Origin: Linnemannia hyalina
Lineage: Eukaryota; Mortierellomycota; Mortierellomycetes; Mortierellales; Mortierellaceae
Reading direction: 5' to 3'
DNA: 64,000 nucleotides
NCBI GenBank assembly: GCA_019671135.1
Contig: JAHRHY010000016.1
Span: 554,501 to 618,500 of the forward strand
The notes under the pieces were generated by a model. The model did no database searches. It had not been told where the DNA came from and saw nothing but the letters and a program-made list of their open reading frames with translations. Every line of letters starts with the position of its first letter. Position 1 is the first letter of the stretch. Positions 11,101-21,869 of this stretch are shown piece after piece. The position numbers and the translations under genes were made by a program.

Positions 11101-12669
11101 GAGGCGATTGCATTCCTTGTTTTTTCCTGCCAAGACCACACTGCGAACTTTGCGCCAAGATCCTCAATAAAACCAAGATTCCTAGAGCCCATGCCGTCCA
11201 ACTGGCCGACATCACTTGGTGACTCTTTGCAGGAAACAGGCACGAAAACGCGCTCCGTCGGACATTGAAGCACTACCTCGTTTCGCCCTGACTTGACACT
11301 GACGGCAACAAGACGCGGTAGTGACCGAGAAATTTCGTTGATCAATTCCTGATTCGTTCCAAAATGCTCAGCCCATCCGTCGAGGCACTTTTGCGTCTCC
11401 TCCTCTGTGAACTCTGCCATGTCCTGCAGTCGAAGTACTGCCGGCGTTCCATGTGGGCTGATGAGCACTATATAGAATTAGAACAATATGAACATCTTGA
11501 CTGTGAGCTTTTCGATATTATTTTTCTGTGAACTTCTTTCCAACACGTCAGAAATGTGTGGAAACCATAATCTTACCTTTCAACTCTTTCTCTGAGGCTT
11601 GACGTGGATCCAGATCGGCTGCTTCCAATACGCGAAGTCGATGGTGTTGAAAGGTGGGCTGAAAAATGAGGTTCGTCAAGGAAAGGTACATCGTTACAGT
11701 GCACGACAGCATCGTCCTAAAGAGGTACAAGAGAAAGTATCGTATAAGCATCCAAAAGCATTCCTATGGAGCCCTGGTTTGAAACCTTGTGACTTCCTGT
11801 CTGCGACTTACAAGGATGGCATCTTGGGGAAGTTGGGTAGGATTGATCCGTCGAGTCGCGGCTGTAATGAGGCTGGGAACACATATGACGACCCCAAGCG
11901 ATATCCGCCTTTGGCGACCATTCCTCTATTGATGGGCAAACATAGGTGCGACGTTATATTAGACCCCAGTTGATCGAATTGTGGGTTACATGAATGAAAA
12001 ATGAAGCCATCCATGCTGATGCCGATGCCAATATGCAGGTATGATGGTTTACCGGTCCAAGACATTGCGTAGTCCGCGAATAAACATTTCGTACTCCTTG
12101 GCGGCACTCGCTGACTCTGCAAATCCTGCTTGTGAGGTCTGTGATGTCCCGGCGACTGCTGGGTTGTTGTTCTGTAGTATCGAGTCCCAGGTCATGTTTC
12201 CCGATTGACATTCTATATTGCAAGTTTCAACAGTGGGTTATGTTAGTTTTTTCGCGTGCTGGGTGGGTGGTCCTTCCCATAAATCGAGGTAGCCATTGCC
12301 TAAAACCAATGGTTTGCATAAGTATTTACCTTGTAGTCTTTCGAGACCATGGTTTTCCAGCAAAGACTTGTCGTTCAACCAAAAGACCCACAGCTCCCGT
12401 TCAAGAAGGGCGGTACTTCTACTTGACCGCCGTTGTTTAGAGTCGTTTGGCAGAGGAGGATTGTTCTTCTTGTCCTTGCCCTTGTCCTTGTCCTTGTCAG
12501 AATAGTGCCAGTGACATGGTATCCTTGCGGTCAAGAGACTGATGTAGGCTGAGAGGAAGGGATCTGATTCCGGATGACCAGGATGCATGGTTTCTGCAGA
12601 GGCATTATTGTGATGGCTGTGGTTGTGCTGTGTTCCTGGTTCTGAAGAACGGGATCGGGAGGGAGCCAT
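5200..12669 (-). CDS. MED13: Mediator complex subunit 13 (CDK8 module)
   Basis: Eight exons on the minus strand: 12669-12330, 12212-12053, 11925-11812, 11716-11577, 11467-10507, 10389-10140, 9998-8387 and 8264-5200. They join in frame to 2,213 residues, all with GT-AG introns. The N-terminal Med13_N region shows ELWVFWLNDKSLL and KGGYRLGSSYVFPASL. A mid-protein TKDDFSFFDE motif is the conserved MED13 phosphodegron-area signature. The C-terminal domain shows GYGFSLDGRWLICVWTD (about residue 1580) and ends with ILKQFHALSYL...CLPNHLILVERL. MED13 links the CDK8/cyclin C kinase module to core Mediator and represses or tunes RNA polymerase II transcription in the nucleus. Low-complexity insertions are a Gln tract in exon 5 (about 10915-11010) and Gly/Ser tracts near the C-terminus. 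The start at 12669 is the first Met of the first conserved exon; an extra upstream exon cannot be excluded. Confidence 0.93.
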
Positions 12670-13630
12670 TGACCAGCTGTCCGCGTTCAGCTGCCTCGCG
12701 AATTGACGCGCAGGACAACTGTGGGTGTATCGCGTATATCCAAACGACGTGAGCTCTGACTATTTTTTTGAAATGTGGATGAAAAAAGAGACGATGTTAA
12801 TCGTGTTATAGAGACGCGTATTGCATTGGACAATCGCGAGATCTCAGAAGATGAATGTGGTTGCTTACGATTGAAAAAACGTTTGTGGGGAAGTTGTCAT
12901 GGAGCATTATTATGAATGTTGTCGATGAAGAAAGGAAAGAAGTAAGGAAAGGAGATGAGGAAGAAAAAGGATCAGGGGTGGTAGGTAGGGGATGAAGTGT
13001 GCGTGGGTGTGTGTGTGTGTGTGTGTGTGTTTCTGTGGTTGTTTGGGATGAATACAAGTTTCAGGCCATGCCCGGATGTACTATTTTGGTGGCGAGAGAG
13101 GAGAGAAGGAAAGAGAGGAGCGAAGAGGGGGAGTAGCAAGTGGCAAAGGGAAGGGAGAAGAGAGGCAGAGGGTGGTGATCCTTGATCCTTATGTCGATGA
13201 CAGGTGGAGTGGAGCAGAGATGGAGTGACAAGGTGGGAGTGAGCTATGCTGTGCTGTATAGTGAGTATAGTGGGAGTATGCAACGCAAGAGTGTGCGAAC
13301 GAGAATGGAGGAAGGAGGACGAAGGGAGGGGACAGAGGAGGAAAAGGAGGAAGAGGAAGAAGAGGACGAGGAGGAGTTGGCGGGTGAGTGAAGGAGGGTT
13401 CGTTGGAAGGATGAACGGCAGCAGTAGCAGGATATAAGCGAAAAGGATGGATATCCGAGGGACATACAAATGGGCGACAAGATCGCATGTCAAATGCACA
13501 ATGTGCAGTAGAAAAGGGCCTATTTCTTCAATTGACAAAGGGACTAAGCCACTGTAATTTCAATCGTGCCTGAACATGGCCTAGCTCTGTGTAGATCTCC
13601 ACGCGCGTCTTATCTTCATGACGTTGGCTT
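12670..13630. other. MED13 upstream region, purine/pyrimidine-biased
   Basis: The 5' flank of MED13. From about 13080 to 13400 the plus strand is strongly purine-rich (GGAGG/GAAGA type), so long minus-strand frames of Ser/Leu/Pro appear here but are composition artefacts. A (TG)n tract lies at 13006-13031. No gene is seen. Confidence 0.5.
13006..13031 (+). repeat. (TG)n microsatellite
   Basis: A dinucleotide TG run of about a dozen copies in the MED13 upstream region. Confidence 0.9.
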
Positions 13631-13870
13631 TCATCTCCTCTTAGACAACCATATCGCCTCAACACTCTCCTCTGCCTGTGCATTAATAGCAATTCGAACA
13701 ATCCGTCCGCGGCCATCGCTGAACGTCTGCTCGAACGCATATAAACAATCATTCTCAGGAGAAAAGTCCACTCCTGTGCTTTCGCTCGTCGGTCTGCAGT
13801 AGCCCCTGCCGTCACAATAGAAAGCGTTGGCCACTCGCAGGCGGCAGAGGCGAGGGAGAATCACATGCGG
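13631..13870 (-). other. Possible alternative or terminal exon of the unknown small gene
   Basis: This 80-codon minus-strand frame directly follows a good acceptor (CTATTAG at 13871-13877) and ends in TGA. It reads like real protein (VANAFYCDGRGYC, SPENDCLYAFEQTFSDGRG, RIVRIAINAQAEESVEA). It has no Met of its own and needs a phase-0 donor upstream. The neighbouring gene model at 13975-14575 closes with its own stop and does not supply that phase from a strong donor. It could be an alternative 3' exon, a missed exon of a third gene, or a remnant. Confidence 0.35.
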
Positions 13871-13974
13871 CTAATAGGAGGCAAGACGGCCTGAGGGGAC
13901 TTGAAGACTGAGATGGTCGGCAATTAATGTTGGTGAGAAGGGACAGAGATGACACCTCATGGAGAATAAAAGCG

Positions 13975-14575
13975 TTATGGCTCGAGGAGGGCTGGGCCGA
14001 CTTTGAGCGCTTGTAGTTGAGCTAGCCAATGTTCGCAGAGCCGATGAGGCTCTCGATGGGAATTGTTTTTTCCCTGTCTGGCGGTCTTGTTATTGCAATC
14101 GTCGCATTTGACCTCCTTGTCTATGCAAGCGTAGTTAAACAATAGCCGTACACGGGCCAGACGACGATTAAAAAATAAGAATTACCGATCGCTTTTGTTA
14201 TCTCCTCTAATTTTGCACATCGTTACATCGTTGGTTACCATTATCTCTAGAGAGCAAGAAATCCGGCGACGGGGACTTGACTATCCTCCATTTCTCGACA
14301 ACCATAACCAAATTGACAATGCCTCCTTTGTCTTCACTCGCGTTGATCGATAAGTGGCACTTGACGTCAACTTGACAAGGAAGCTGGATGTTGAAGCAGA
14401 TGTCATCGTCCATGGTGCCCCAGGGTGCAGTGCTATCCTCCGGCAAGAGCTCGATTAGATATGCGCCTCGCTGACCGGAAATCGCGACGTCGAGTGTCCC
14501 GTCATCGGCAATATGGCGAGTCTTGTTGGTGATGGTCAGCGTCAGCCAACTGGTGGGGATAAAGTTGTCGTCCAT
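13975..14575 (-). CDS. Hypothetical protein, 160 residues, two exons
   Basis: Exons 14575-14239 and 14120-13975 join in phase (donor AATG|GTAACC, acceptor GCATAG). The first exon starts MDDNFIPTSWLTLTI and alternates strand-like hydrophobic segments with charged turns (GAYLIELLPEDS, QLPCQVDVKCHLSI, IVNLVMVVEKWRIV), suggesting a small beta-rich fold. The second exon adds a Cys/His segment, KCDDCNNKT...HRLCEHWLAQL, which could bind zinc (CxxC then CxxH). No signal peptide or membrane segment is visible and I do not recognise the family. The model is uncertain at its 3' end, because a further coding-like exon at 13631-13870 lies just downstream. Confidence 0.45.
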
Positions 14576-14892
14576 GTCAATGGCGAGGGTGAAGGCGAAA
14601 GTGGTGGTGAAAGTGATAAGGATACGTGGTAGAGTGGAAAAGAGAGAAAGTATGTTTGACAGAGAGAAAAAAAAGGAAAAGCGATCGTTTTATTTGAAGT
14701 CGGCTCGAATGCTGTGGATCCAGCTTGGATATTAAGTGTGTGAAAGAGGAGAGTGGCGCGGTCTTTTTACGTTTCGCTCAGTGGATACTCTGTGGATCCA
14801 TGTGGACGACTGTGCTTACACTCTGTTCTTTTCATGGCGTTATTATTGTCGCTATTGCGATTATTATCGCTATCGTTATTCAGTAAAGAAGA

Positions 14893-14920
14893 CAGAGAGA
14901 GAGAGAGAGAGGGAGAGAGA
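14893..14920 (+). repeat. (GA)n microsatellite
   Basis: An almost perfect GA dinucleotide run with one GG interruption. Confidence 0.85.
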
Positions 14921-16172
14921 AAGACAGCGACTGCTTAGCCACCACCCTGTCTACTAACTGTAGACATTGCATCTCTTGCAAACAAACGAGCATTGGCCGT
15001 AGAGCAGGGTGGTGCGCCGGTAAGAGATGCGGTATGAGAGAGAGAGGACGTTCAGGTTAGTGTTCCCTTGTTAGTCTATGATAGGAAGGAAGGAAGGAGG
15101 GCTTTTTCTACCCGCAAACGCGTCTTTGCCCTTGTGAGTGTCTTCCCTACACTTCACGTGGAAAAATATGCTCCACCTCCATGGGCTGTATTTTGAGAGG
15201 GAGAATTGTCCAAAGAGAAAGAAAAAAAGGCAGGCAAGAAACCCAAACAACAAAAAGACCTGAAAGAAAGGAAGAGGTAGAGAAGGAGTTGAGGAAGAAG
15301 GGGAAAGAGGTATTGAATGGACTGCATCTTGTCCCATTTCTTCACTTCGTGTTGCTCAGAAGAAACAAACCGCAAACAAAACAAACAACGGAAGAATGCT
15401 GCTTTGTCATCAAACCACACATACGCACACACTTATTTACGCACCCATCCCACCCACTGCTACTTTCATTCTGTGCCTCCTTTCTTCTTGCCATTCAACG
15501 CGTTTGTCCTCCTTGCACAACACAACATCACCATCTTTTCATATCGCAATTGCATGCAACCAGGAAAATAAAGTGAGTAATAAGAATCAACATGTGGAAA
15601 GACAAAGAGAGAGAGAGAATGAGAGAGGGAGGGAGAGAAAGGGAGAGATCCATGCACTCAAAGAACAAAGAACACATACTTGAGGGATAATTGGTGAAGG
15701 GGGCGATAGCGTGTTCTGACGTGGCAACCATTGTACCGAAGTGTCACCCAAAAGAGTGAAACGGGCGTAAACAGTGGGAGAACAGCACCATATCGAAGGC
15801 AGGTAGGGTCATTGTTATTATCGAATTGAATAAAGGCAAAGAAGAGTGGGATGTATGGTCGACTGTCAATGGGCGCAAGGTCCCCTCTTTGGATTGTTTT
15901 CTCCACAAAGTAGAGCATACAAGTCGTGTACAGTCAGTGAACTAAAAAAGAAGGTTTTCCTTTTTGTGTGGGCGTGTACTCTCTTCTCCGTGAACATACA
16001 TTGAGAGCATTCTTCTTGTCCTTTTCTCTGCGTATTTCTTCTTGAACAACAACAAGAACAATAACAACAACAACAGTCGACTGTGGAGGAGGGACGGATG
16101 GGTGTTATGGACTTTATCCAACCCGGCAAACAACCCGACAAACAACAAGGCAAACAACGTAGCAAACAACCA

Positions 16173-16195
16173 GCCAACCAACCAACCAACCAACC
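16173..16195 (+). repeat. (CCAA)n microsatellite
   Basis: Tandem CCAA units inside a wider CAA/AAC-rich stretch (about 16125-16205). Confidence 0.85.
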
Positions 16196-16327
16196 TTCCA
16201 TCTAACCAACCAGCGTTGGCCAGCGAGCGTATGTTTTTTGTTTGTCTCTTTACTGAATGCACACATCTAACTACTGCCAAAGAAAGGGCAATTGTCCCCG
16301 AACTGCCCGAGAAAGTCCATACATCAA

Positions 16328-16363
16328 GCAAACAAACAAACAAACAAACAAACAAACAAACAA
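16328..16363 (+). repeat. (CAAA)n microsatellite
   Basis: About nine tandem CAAA units, followed by degenerate copies to about 16384. Confidence 0.9.
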
Positions 16364-16834
16364 CAAGCAAACAAGCAAACAAACGAAGCAGAGGAGAATG
16401 TGTGTGCCCTATGTAGTCAATTGAATCGCATGTTGTTATGGCATCCTCTACAGTCCAGTCTACAAACTTACTCTCTTTCGTTTTTGTAGTCTGTGTGAAT
16501 AAAATATTATTCTTTAGCACCCCCTGTCTCTCCAATCGACAGCAGACAACGGACAACATATATGGTTTTCGGTGTGACAAACATCCCATCGCATGACAGC
16601 CGTTAATATGCAGAAAATACGAACACCATACCTTTCCCCCCTTCGAGTCTGGCCCCCTCCTCCTTGACTCCACCCCATCATACCTTCTTTCCTTCCAATG
16701 ATTAAATGAATGCGCCCCTCCTCCTCCCCCCCCCGGGTCAACTGTCGACCACTCATAAAGTGAATGGTGTTGTTCCTGTGTTCGTGAATATTTTGGTGTA
16801 GCGCATGGTGCTCTCTTTTTCTTCGTCCTTCAGG

Positions 16835-16842
16835 TATATAAA
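16835..16842 (+). promoter_or_regulatory. TATA box candidate for the KDEL-tailed protein gene
   Basis: TATATAAA lies 158 bases before the ATG at 17000. Between them is a long CT-rich tract (about 16855-16975) typical of strongly expressed fungal promoters and leaders. The spacing to the ATG is compatible with a leader of roughly 120 bases. Confidence 0.5.
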
Positions 16843-16999
16843 CTCGAATATCCTTCACCTCCTACCCTCTTTCTCTTTTTTTTCCCTTCTTTCTTCCTTT
16901 CTCCACACCCCCCACATCTTCATCCTCATCCTCTCCCACTCCAAACCTTTTCCCCTTCACCCCTCTCTCCCCATACAGATAACAAAAAAAATAATCAAT

Positions 17000-17740
17000 A
17001 TGCGTCTTTCAACCTCCCTCACCCTGTTGGCCGTCTCGACCTTGGCCCTTCTCTCCTCAAGAACCATGAACGGACGCGATGCCAGCTCAGGAGTCTCCGC
17101 CGCCCTCAGCGTAGAAGAAGTCGTTGCCATCGAAGAACGCGAGGGTTCCAATGCCAACCTTTGCCCTGCCTGTCTCCAAAAGGCCATGCACAACCACTTC
17201 CCTCATGCCTGCGACAGTGACATGGACTCGAACGCCGCCAACGCACGTTCTACCGGCGCCAACGATAGAGAGGAGCGTTGCGTCTGCCTTGCTTTCCAGG
17301 ACCTCTTCTGGATGAAGGCCGATTGCTCTGCCGAGTGCGTCTACACCCACCGACCAAAGTCCATGCAGTACTTCCTTCCAGCCTCCAAGATCGAAGGATG
17401 CGACAGGTGGCTCAACTTTGAGACCGGCGAGGAACTGAGTGTTGAAGGACACCCTGCCAAGGACTCCAACTACACGCCTCAGGTTTATGAGATTGCCCCA
17501 CCACCACCCAACATGGTCGACGACGAGGACGATGACGGTCGCGCCGAGATCGCTGCCTCTTACACCGGCCCAGAGTCCAGCGCCAAGAAGGAGGTAGAGG
17601 CCGAGGCAAAGGAGGAGAAGAAGGATACTAAGGATACTAAGGATACCGAGGATGCCAAGGATACAAAGGACACTAAGGATACCAAGGCTGACGCAGCTGA
17701 GGCAGAAGCCGCTGCCGAAGTAAAGAAGGATGAGCTGTAA
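17000..17740 (+). CDS. Secreted cysteine-rich protein with C-terminal KDEL ER-retention signal
   Basis: A single-exon gene of 246 residues. The start at 17000 is preferred because it opens a clear signal peptide (MRLSTSLTLLAVSTLALLSS); the frame extends upstream only through CT-rich leader. The mature part has eight cysteines, in LCPACLQ, PHACDS, RCVCLAF, KADCSAEC and EGCDRW, which suggests four disulfides. An acidic linker (VDDEDDDGRAE) and a lysine/aspartate-rich tail built from repeated KDTKDT units follow. The protein ends exactly in KDEL, the retrieval signal read by the ERD2 receptor, so I infer residence in the ER lumen rather than secretion. There is no thioredoxin CxxC context and no known chaperone domain. 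Function is unknown; calcium binding by the acidic tail or help in oxidative folding is conjecture. Its stop lies 41 bp from the convergent ATRIP stop. Confidence 0.85.
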   Translation: MRLSTSLTLLAVSTLALLSSRTMNGRDASSGVSAALSVEEVVAIEEREGSNANLCPACLQKAMHNHFPHACDSDMDSNAANARSTGANDREERCVCLAFQDLFWMKADCSAECVYTHRPKSMQYFLPASKIEGCDRWLNFETGEELSVEGHPAKDSNYTPQVYEIAPPPPNMVDDEDDDGRAEIAASYTGPESSAKKEVEAEAKEEKKDTKDTKDTEDAKDTKDTKDTKADAAEAEAAAEVKKDEL

Positions 17741-17781
17741 ATTCATTAAACATTTATTATATATATTTTATATGTGTATAT

Positions 17782-20700
17782 TCAATCCCGAACGAGGTCA
17801 AGGTATTCCTGTTCAGTCTCGTCATCAGGGACGAGCTCAAAAAGAATATCGTGAGCTAGGTCTGATGGATCAACATGTGAGCAGAAAGAAAAGCATTAAG
17901 AACAGTAGACACACAGGAAAATCAACTGTTAGGAACGTAAGCCACAATCACTGGATAGAGGCACCCCTCATCACCATATCTCATACACGTCGATTGCTCT
18001 GTCAGTAACTTACTTTGCACAGCCTCCGCCAATCCCAGTTCCCTCACCACAATCTTGCTCACCGTAAATGCCAACGAATGCTTCTCGCTCGGGCGCCTGC
18101 CAAAGTACCTCTTGATATCGTCTGGGAAGGCCCGCAAAAGATTGAGAGTCATTTCCATGCCAAGCTTCATGACCGCCAAGTAATCAAACAACTTGTCATA
18201 CGGGTTCAAGGGGACAGATGACAGTGGTGAGACGCCTATTTCAGTCCCTGTCGCCTTCAACGGTTTACTCAGACTTCCGAGGCCCATGCTCGTCATGCGC
18301 AACGGCTTTAGGAGGAGCGGATATGACCTGTTCACCCTGAAATTTGTCGCAAATCCTCCCTCTGGTCCCTTGCATCGGAACAACGAAACGAGTGCATTCT
18401 GGTGATGGATCGCTGCAGCAAGTTCCTCAAGATCCCTGATAGAATGTACCAGTGTGGTCATCAACTAACAGAGTGTGCAAAAGCAATAGGATTAGACGGA
18501 TATATAAAAGCGATCAGCTGGTACCTGTTGTTATCTTCAATGTAACAGCATCGAAAAGTAAGGTTACCTTTGTATCAACGAGCATTCGTTTCGTCTGCTC
18601 GAGGTTGACACACAGACAGCGGTGGATGATGTCCAGGATTGTAATCTTGATCCGTGGCACTGTGCCGTTCTATTATTCCCAACAACAAAGGTCGGGCCGT
18701 CGATTAGCAAAAGAGGCAGACTCGGTCTTGCGCACCGCCGATACCATAATCTTTAGACCGTAAATTGATGTGACAAGAAGCGGTGGGGGTAAACTTACAG
18801 CCAACTTTTCCATCGACTCCGCCTTGGCTCCCAACAACCCGATGAGGGTGTTCATGAATCGAAAGTTGGTGGACCATGCTAGCTGACTCACTCTCCACCC
18901 CATCAACAACTTGCAACACTCTACTTCTCGCGAAACAAAATCCAGGATGTTGACCATCAGGCGCACTTTCTGGAGATTGTTCTTCGCTCCTTGAAACCTG
19001 ATAACTTCCTCAAAGACTCCCTTCCGAATCAACGGAACAAACGTCCTCGCAAGCTGCATCGATTCCAACTGGCTCCAGGCAACAAAATTCAGCACTTGAA
19101 TAATCTCCAACTGGAACAGATTCTCGACGTCCTCCTTGAGCCCATACGCTATCCCTCCGATGGCTTCCTTGGCCGGAGGGTTCCGCGCTAACCGTGTGAG
19201 CAAAAGGTACTCGACACAAGCCAGAGCCGAGGGTAGCGAGGTTTCCGATGGTGTAATCTTCCATGCATCCTCGTTGTCATGTTCCAAGAATGGGACAGAA
19301 CCCTTCGACACCTCCACCGACACGTCTTCGTATGTCATCATCAGTATGCGTAAGATCTTGAGGGCATTCAATGCGTGCTGAGGCTTGTCTAGAATCAGGC
19401 TTAGCTGAAGTAGACGGGTTGTATGTCGAAAAGCTTGTTCTTTGGTCCGAGGCGAAACTCTTTGTGTAAGACTCAACACGCTCTTGTAGCACTCCTGAGT
19501 GATAGCGCCAAGTTGTAGGTTATCATAGTACTTCTTTGAGCCTAAGTAAGTTTAGAAGTGATTAACGTGGCCAGTATGTATTAGTGTCTATGCGTTACAG
19601 TTGTCAATTTCAAATTTGAAACCAAACATGCGAGCTGTACCCTTTAGAGGAGCGTGGCGCTCTTCGTCAGGATCGATCGTGCGGAGCTGTGGCAAACCAA
19701 AGTCGAACTCCCTGGTCGCAAAAAGACTGTCGCGAATCTATTTCGTTGTAAAATTGACAACAAATGTCAGTAATGAGCAGAATCTGCAAAGGAAGCAACC
19801 GTCAACAATGTGCACTAAACACCAGGCATACTACTAACCACTTCTTCAGGCGACTGAGTGGGCATATCACTGTTGAACCCAAAGACGGGTCTGGTCGTCC
19901 TGCCATTCTCTGTGGTCAAGAGGGGTACCGACTTAGGCTTGTCAAATGATGGAGTCTTGGCACCCAGCGAGCGACTTTTTGACATGGCGCTCTGCGATGG
20001 CTTGAAGTTATCAAGTGAGAACGCACCGTCTGATTTGCGTAGGAGATTCACATAACGTTTTGTCAGTACTGTTAGGCAGAAAACAAGCCGCCCCTGTGAC
20101 ATACACAGGCATACACATACAATATATATACATACCACTTTTTGACTTTGACTTCATGGAGAGTTGGGAGGAGTTGAAGGGAAATGGAGTCGAGGGTATG
20201 GAAGGGGTCGAGGACATGGATGAAAATGGGAAAGAGGGTCCTTGTTGTCTTGTCGCAGGTTGGGTCTGGGCCTTTGCGCTTCTTTGTCCGTCCATAATCA
20301 TCTTGGACACCTATTAGCAATAATGCAAGAATGGTGGAGAAACCCCGATAAATCGTTCAATGTTGTATCACAAGCCATGTGTAGAGAGCAACAAGGTTCG
20401 GTCGCTCGATTAAAAGTTGTTGTACTCACAGCAAAGTGGTGTTCGACCTCTGTTTTCTCGAGTTCTGTTTGGAGCTTCTCCTCCGCGGCTACTAGTTCTG
20501 CTCGATGCCTTTCGTGAGTCATACGTAGATCGTCCTCTGCCTTCACGAGCTCCTTTTTCCGAAGGTCAAGGTTGGAGCGAAGGATGGTGACCTCTCCCGA
20601 CTTGGACTGCAATTCCGCATCCTTTACTCTCAATAGCTCCTCCATCTACAGATAAAGATAAAAGAAAATATAAATACGTAGTCTGTTGATTGTGGATTGA

Positions 20701-21555
20701 CTTGTGTATCACGTTCATGTTCGCTTGGACGTGTTCAGGAGCCAACAGCGGTACCTCTGCTAGTTTTTCCTTCAGTGCCTCCGACTCGGAGGAGTCTTGA
20801 TTATTTTCTTGGACAATCGTCCTTCTGGATCGAGTTTCAGCAGCCTCCGTCCTGCTTGCAGTCAACTGAGGATGATCCTGTTCAGCCTCCATCGCAATGT
20901 CGTCGGCCTCGAAATCTTCGTCAAGCCCCGTAAAGTCCAAATCGTCAAAGTTATCATCGAAATTCGCGTGGGTGCCAAAGTCGTCATCTTGAAGGTTGGA
21001 AGGTTGTATGTCGCGGTAGTGATCTGTGCCCGATCCGGTGGCGGTGCCGAGATTAGTTGCCGAGGCCGAGTTTGGGTGGACACTTAGTGCTCCGAAACGC
21101 TCCGTGTTGAACTTGGACGTCGCCACCGACAATCCTTCCTCGAGAGCCTGCGTGGTTCCGATCGACGACATTTCCTCATCGGTCAGCTCCTGAGATTCGA
21201 TATGAGACCCGTAGGCTTGAGTGTTGGGGTGGTAGGGCTCGTTGAGGTATTTCCCGGTCGATCCATGGCCTCTTGCAGGTGATGGCGTTGGCGAGGGAAC
21301 TATCTGTGTTGGGTTTGTCTGGGCTTGCCAACGACCGTTTGCGTATGTCTGGGGGTGTGGTTGTGCCTGCGCTTGGTGATCGGGTTGGCGCTGTAGTCTC
21401 TGTTGGTCGTGATGGGCAGGTTGTGTTGGCTGGGTCCTTTGAGGTTGTTGTTGCTGTTGCTGTTGCTGTTGCTGGTGCAGCTGGGCCTGTGCTTGCGCTT
21501 GTGTGTGTTGTCGGTGGTCTCGTTTTGGATGGTGAGGTCCTCCTGGTCGGTTCAT
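17782..21555 (-). CDS. rad26: DNA damage checkpoint protein ATRIP/Rad26/Ddc2 homologue
   Basis: Nine exons (minus): 21555-20755, 20645-20430, 20310-20136, 20029-19839, 19737-19641, 19541-18799, 18669-18568, 18464-18014 and 17861-17782, giving 951 residues. The N-terminus has a Gln-rich stretch and an acidic region (FDDNFDDLDFTGLDEDFE). A coiled coil follows with the family hallmark KSGEVTILRSNLD, then IRDSLFATREFDFG and a helical-repeat C-terminal half (YDNLQLGAITQECY...). ATRIP binds RPA-coated single-stranded DNA and carries the ATR/Rad3/Mec1 kinase to damage. The acidic region may be the RPA contact, as in other family members. The exon 1 donor is GTACCG; an alternative donor (GTGATA) 42 bases further on would add 14 residues in frame. 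It is divergent from SEM1 across 314 bp. Confidence 0.85.
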
Positions 21556-21869
21556 GGCAGAGAAGAAGGAGTGAGTTCGCTCATTGAAAGTTAAAAGCAG
21601 CAGCAGCAATGGTGAAGGGGCGCGTTGTGCTCAGGGAGAGTTGTTGAAAGGGTCGATTTTTTTGCCACCATTTTTGGCAGCACATGCGATTATCATCGCT
21701 TCAGTTACGTTTGAGGCGATGATGTTGGAGGGTGAATTGGCCCAAATCGTCAGTCGCTTGCGTTTTGCTCTTTTTAAAAGAGGCAAGCAACGAAAGAGAC
21801 AGCGTGTTCTCTTCATACATCTTCACACATCCACCCACAACAGCACATCAACACACACAACACAACGCC
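21556..21869. promoter_or_regulatory. Shared divergent promoter, ATRIP (minus) and SEM1 (plus)
   Basis: Only 314 bp separate the two start codons. The stretch just before the SEM1 ATG is CA-rich (ACATCAACACACACAACAC), a typical leader in this genome. No TATA box is obvious on either side. Confidence 0.5.

Larger units (their letters stand above)
14576..16999. other. 2.4-kb gene-free spacer rich in simple repeats
   Basis: This contains (GA)n at 14893-14920, GAGAGA-rich sequence around 15605-15645, (CCAA)n at 16173-16195 and (CAAA)n at 16328-16363. Near its right end there is a TATA-like element and a CT-rich leader belonging to the next gene. Open frames present are low-complexity translations of repeats and antisense pyrimidine tracts. 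I see no gene here. Confidence 0.55.

Noticed and set aside
12972..13538. 188-codon minus-strand open frame rich in Leu, Ser, Pro and Phe
   Set aside because: It is the antisense of a long purine tract and a TG microsatellite; composition alone explains it, and it has no domain or splice-linked neighbour.
15942..16673. 243-codon minus-strand open frame
   Set aside because: It translates the CAAA, CCAA and CAA repeats in reverse (Leu/Val/Cys/Phe runs); no family resemblance.
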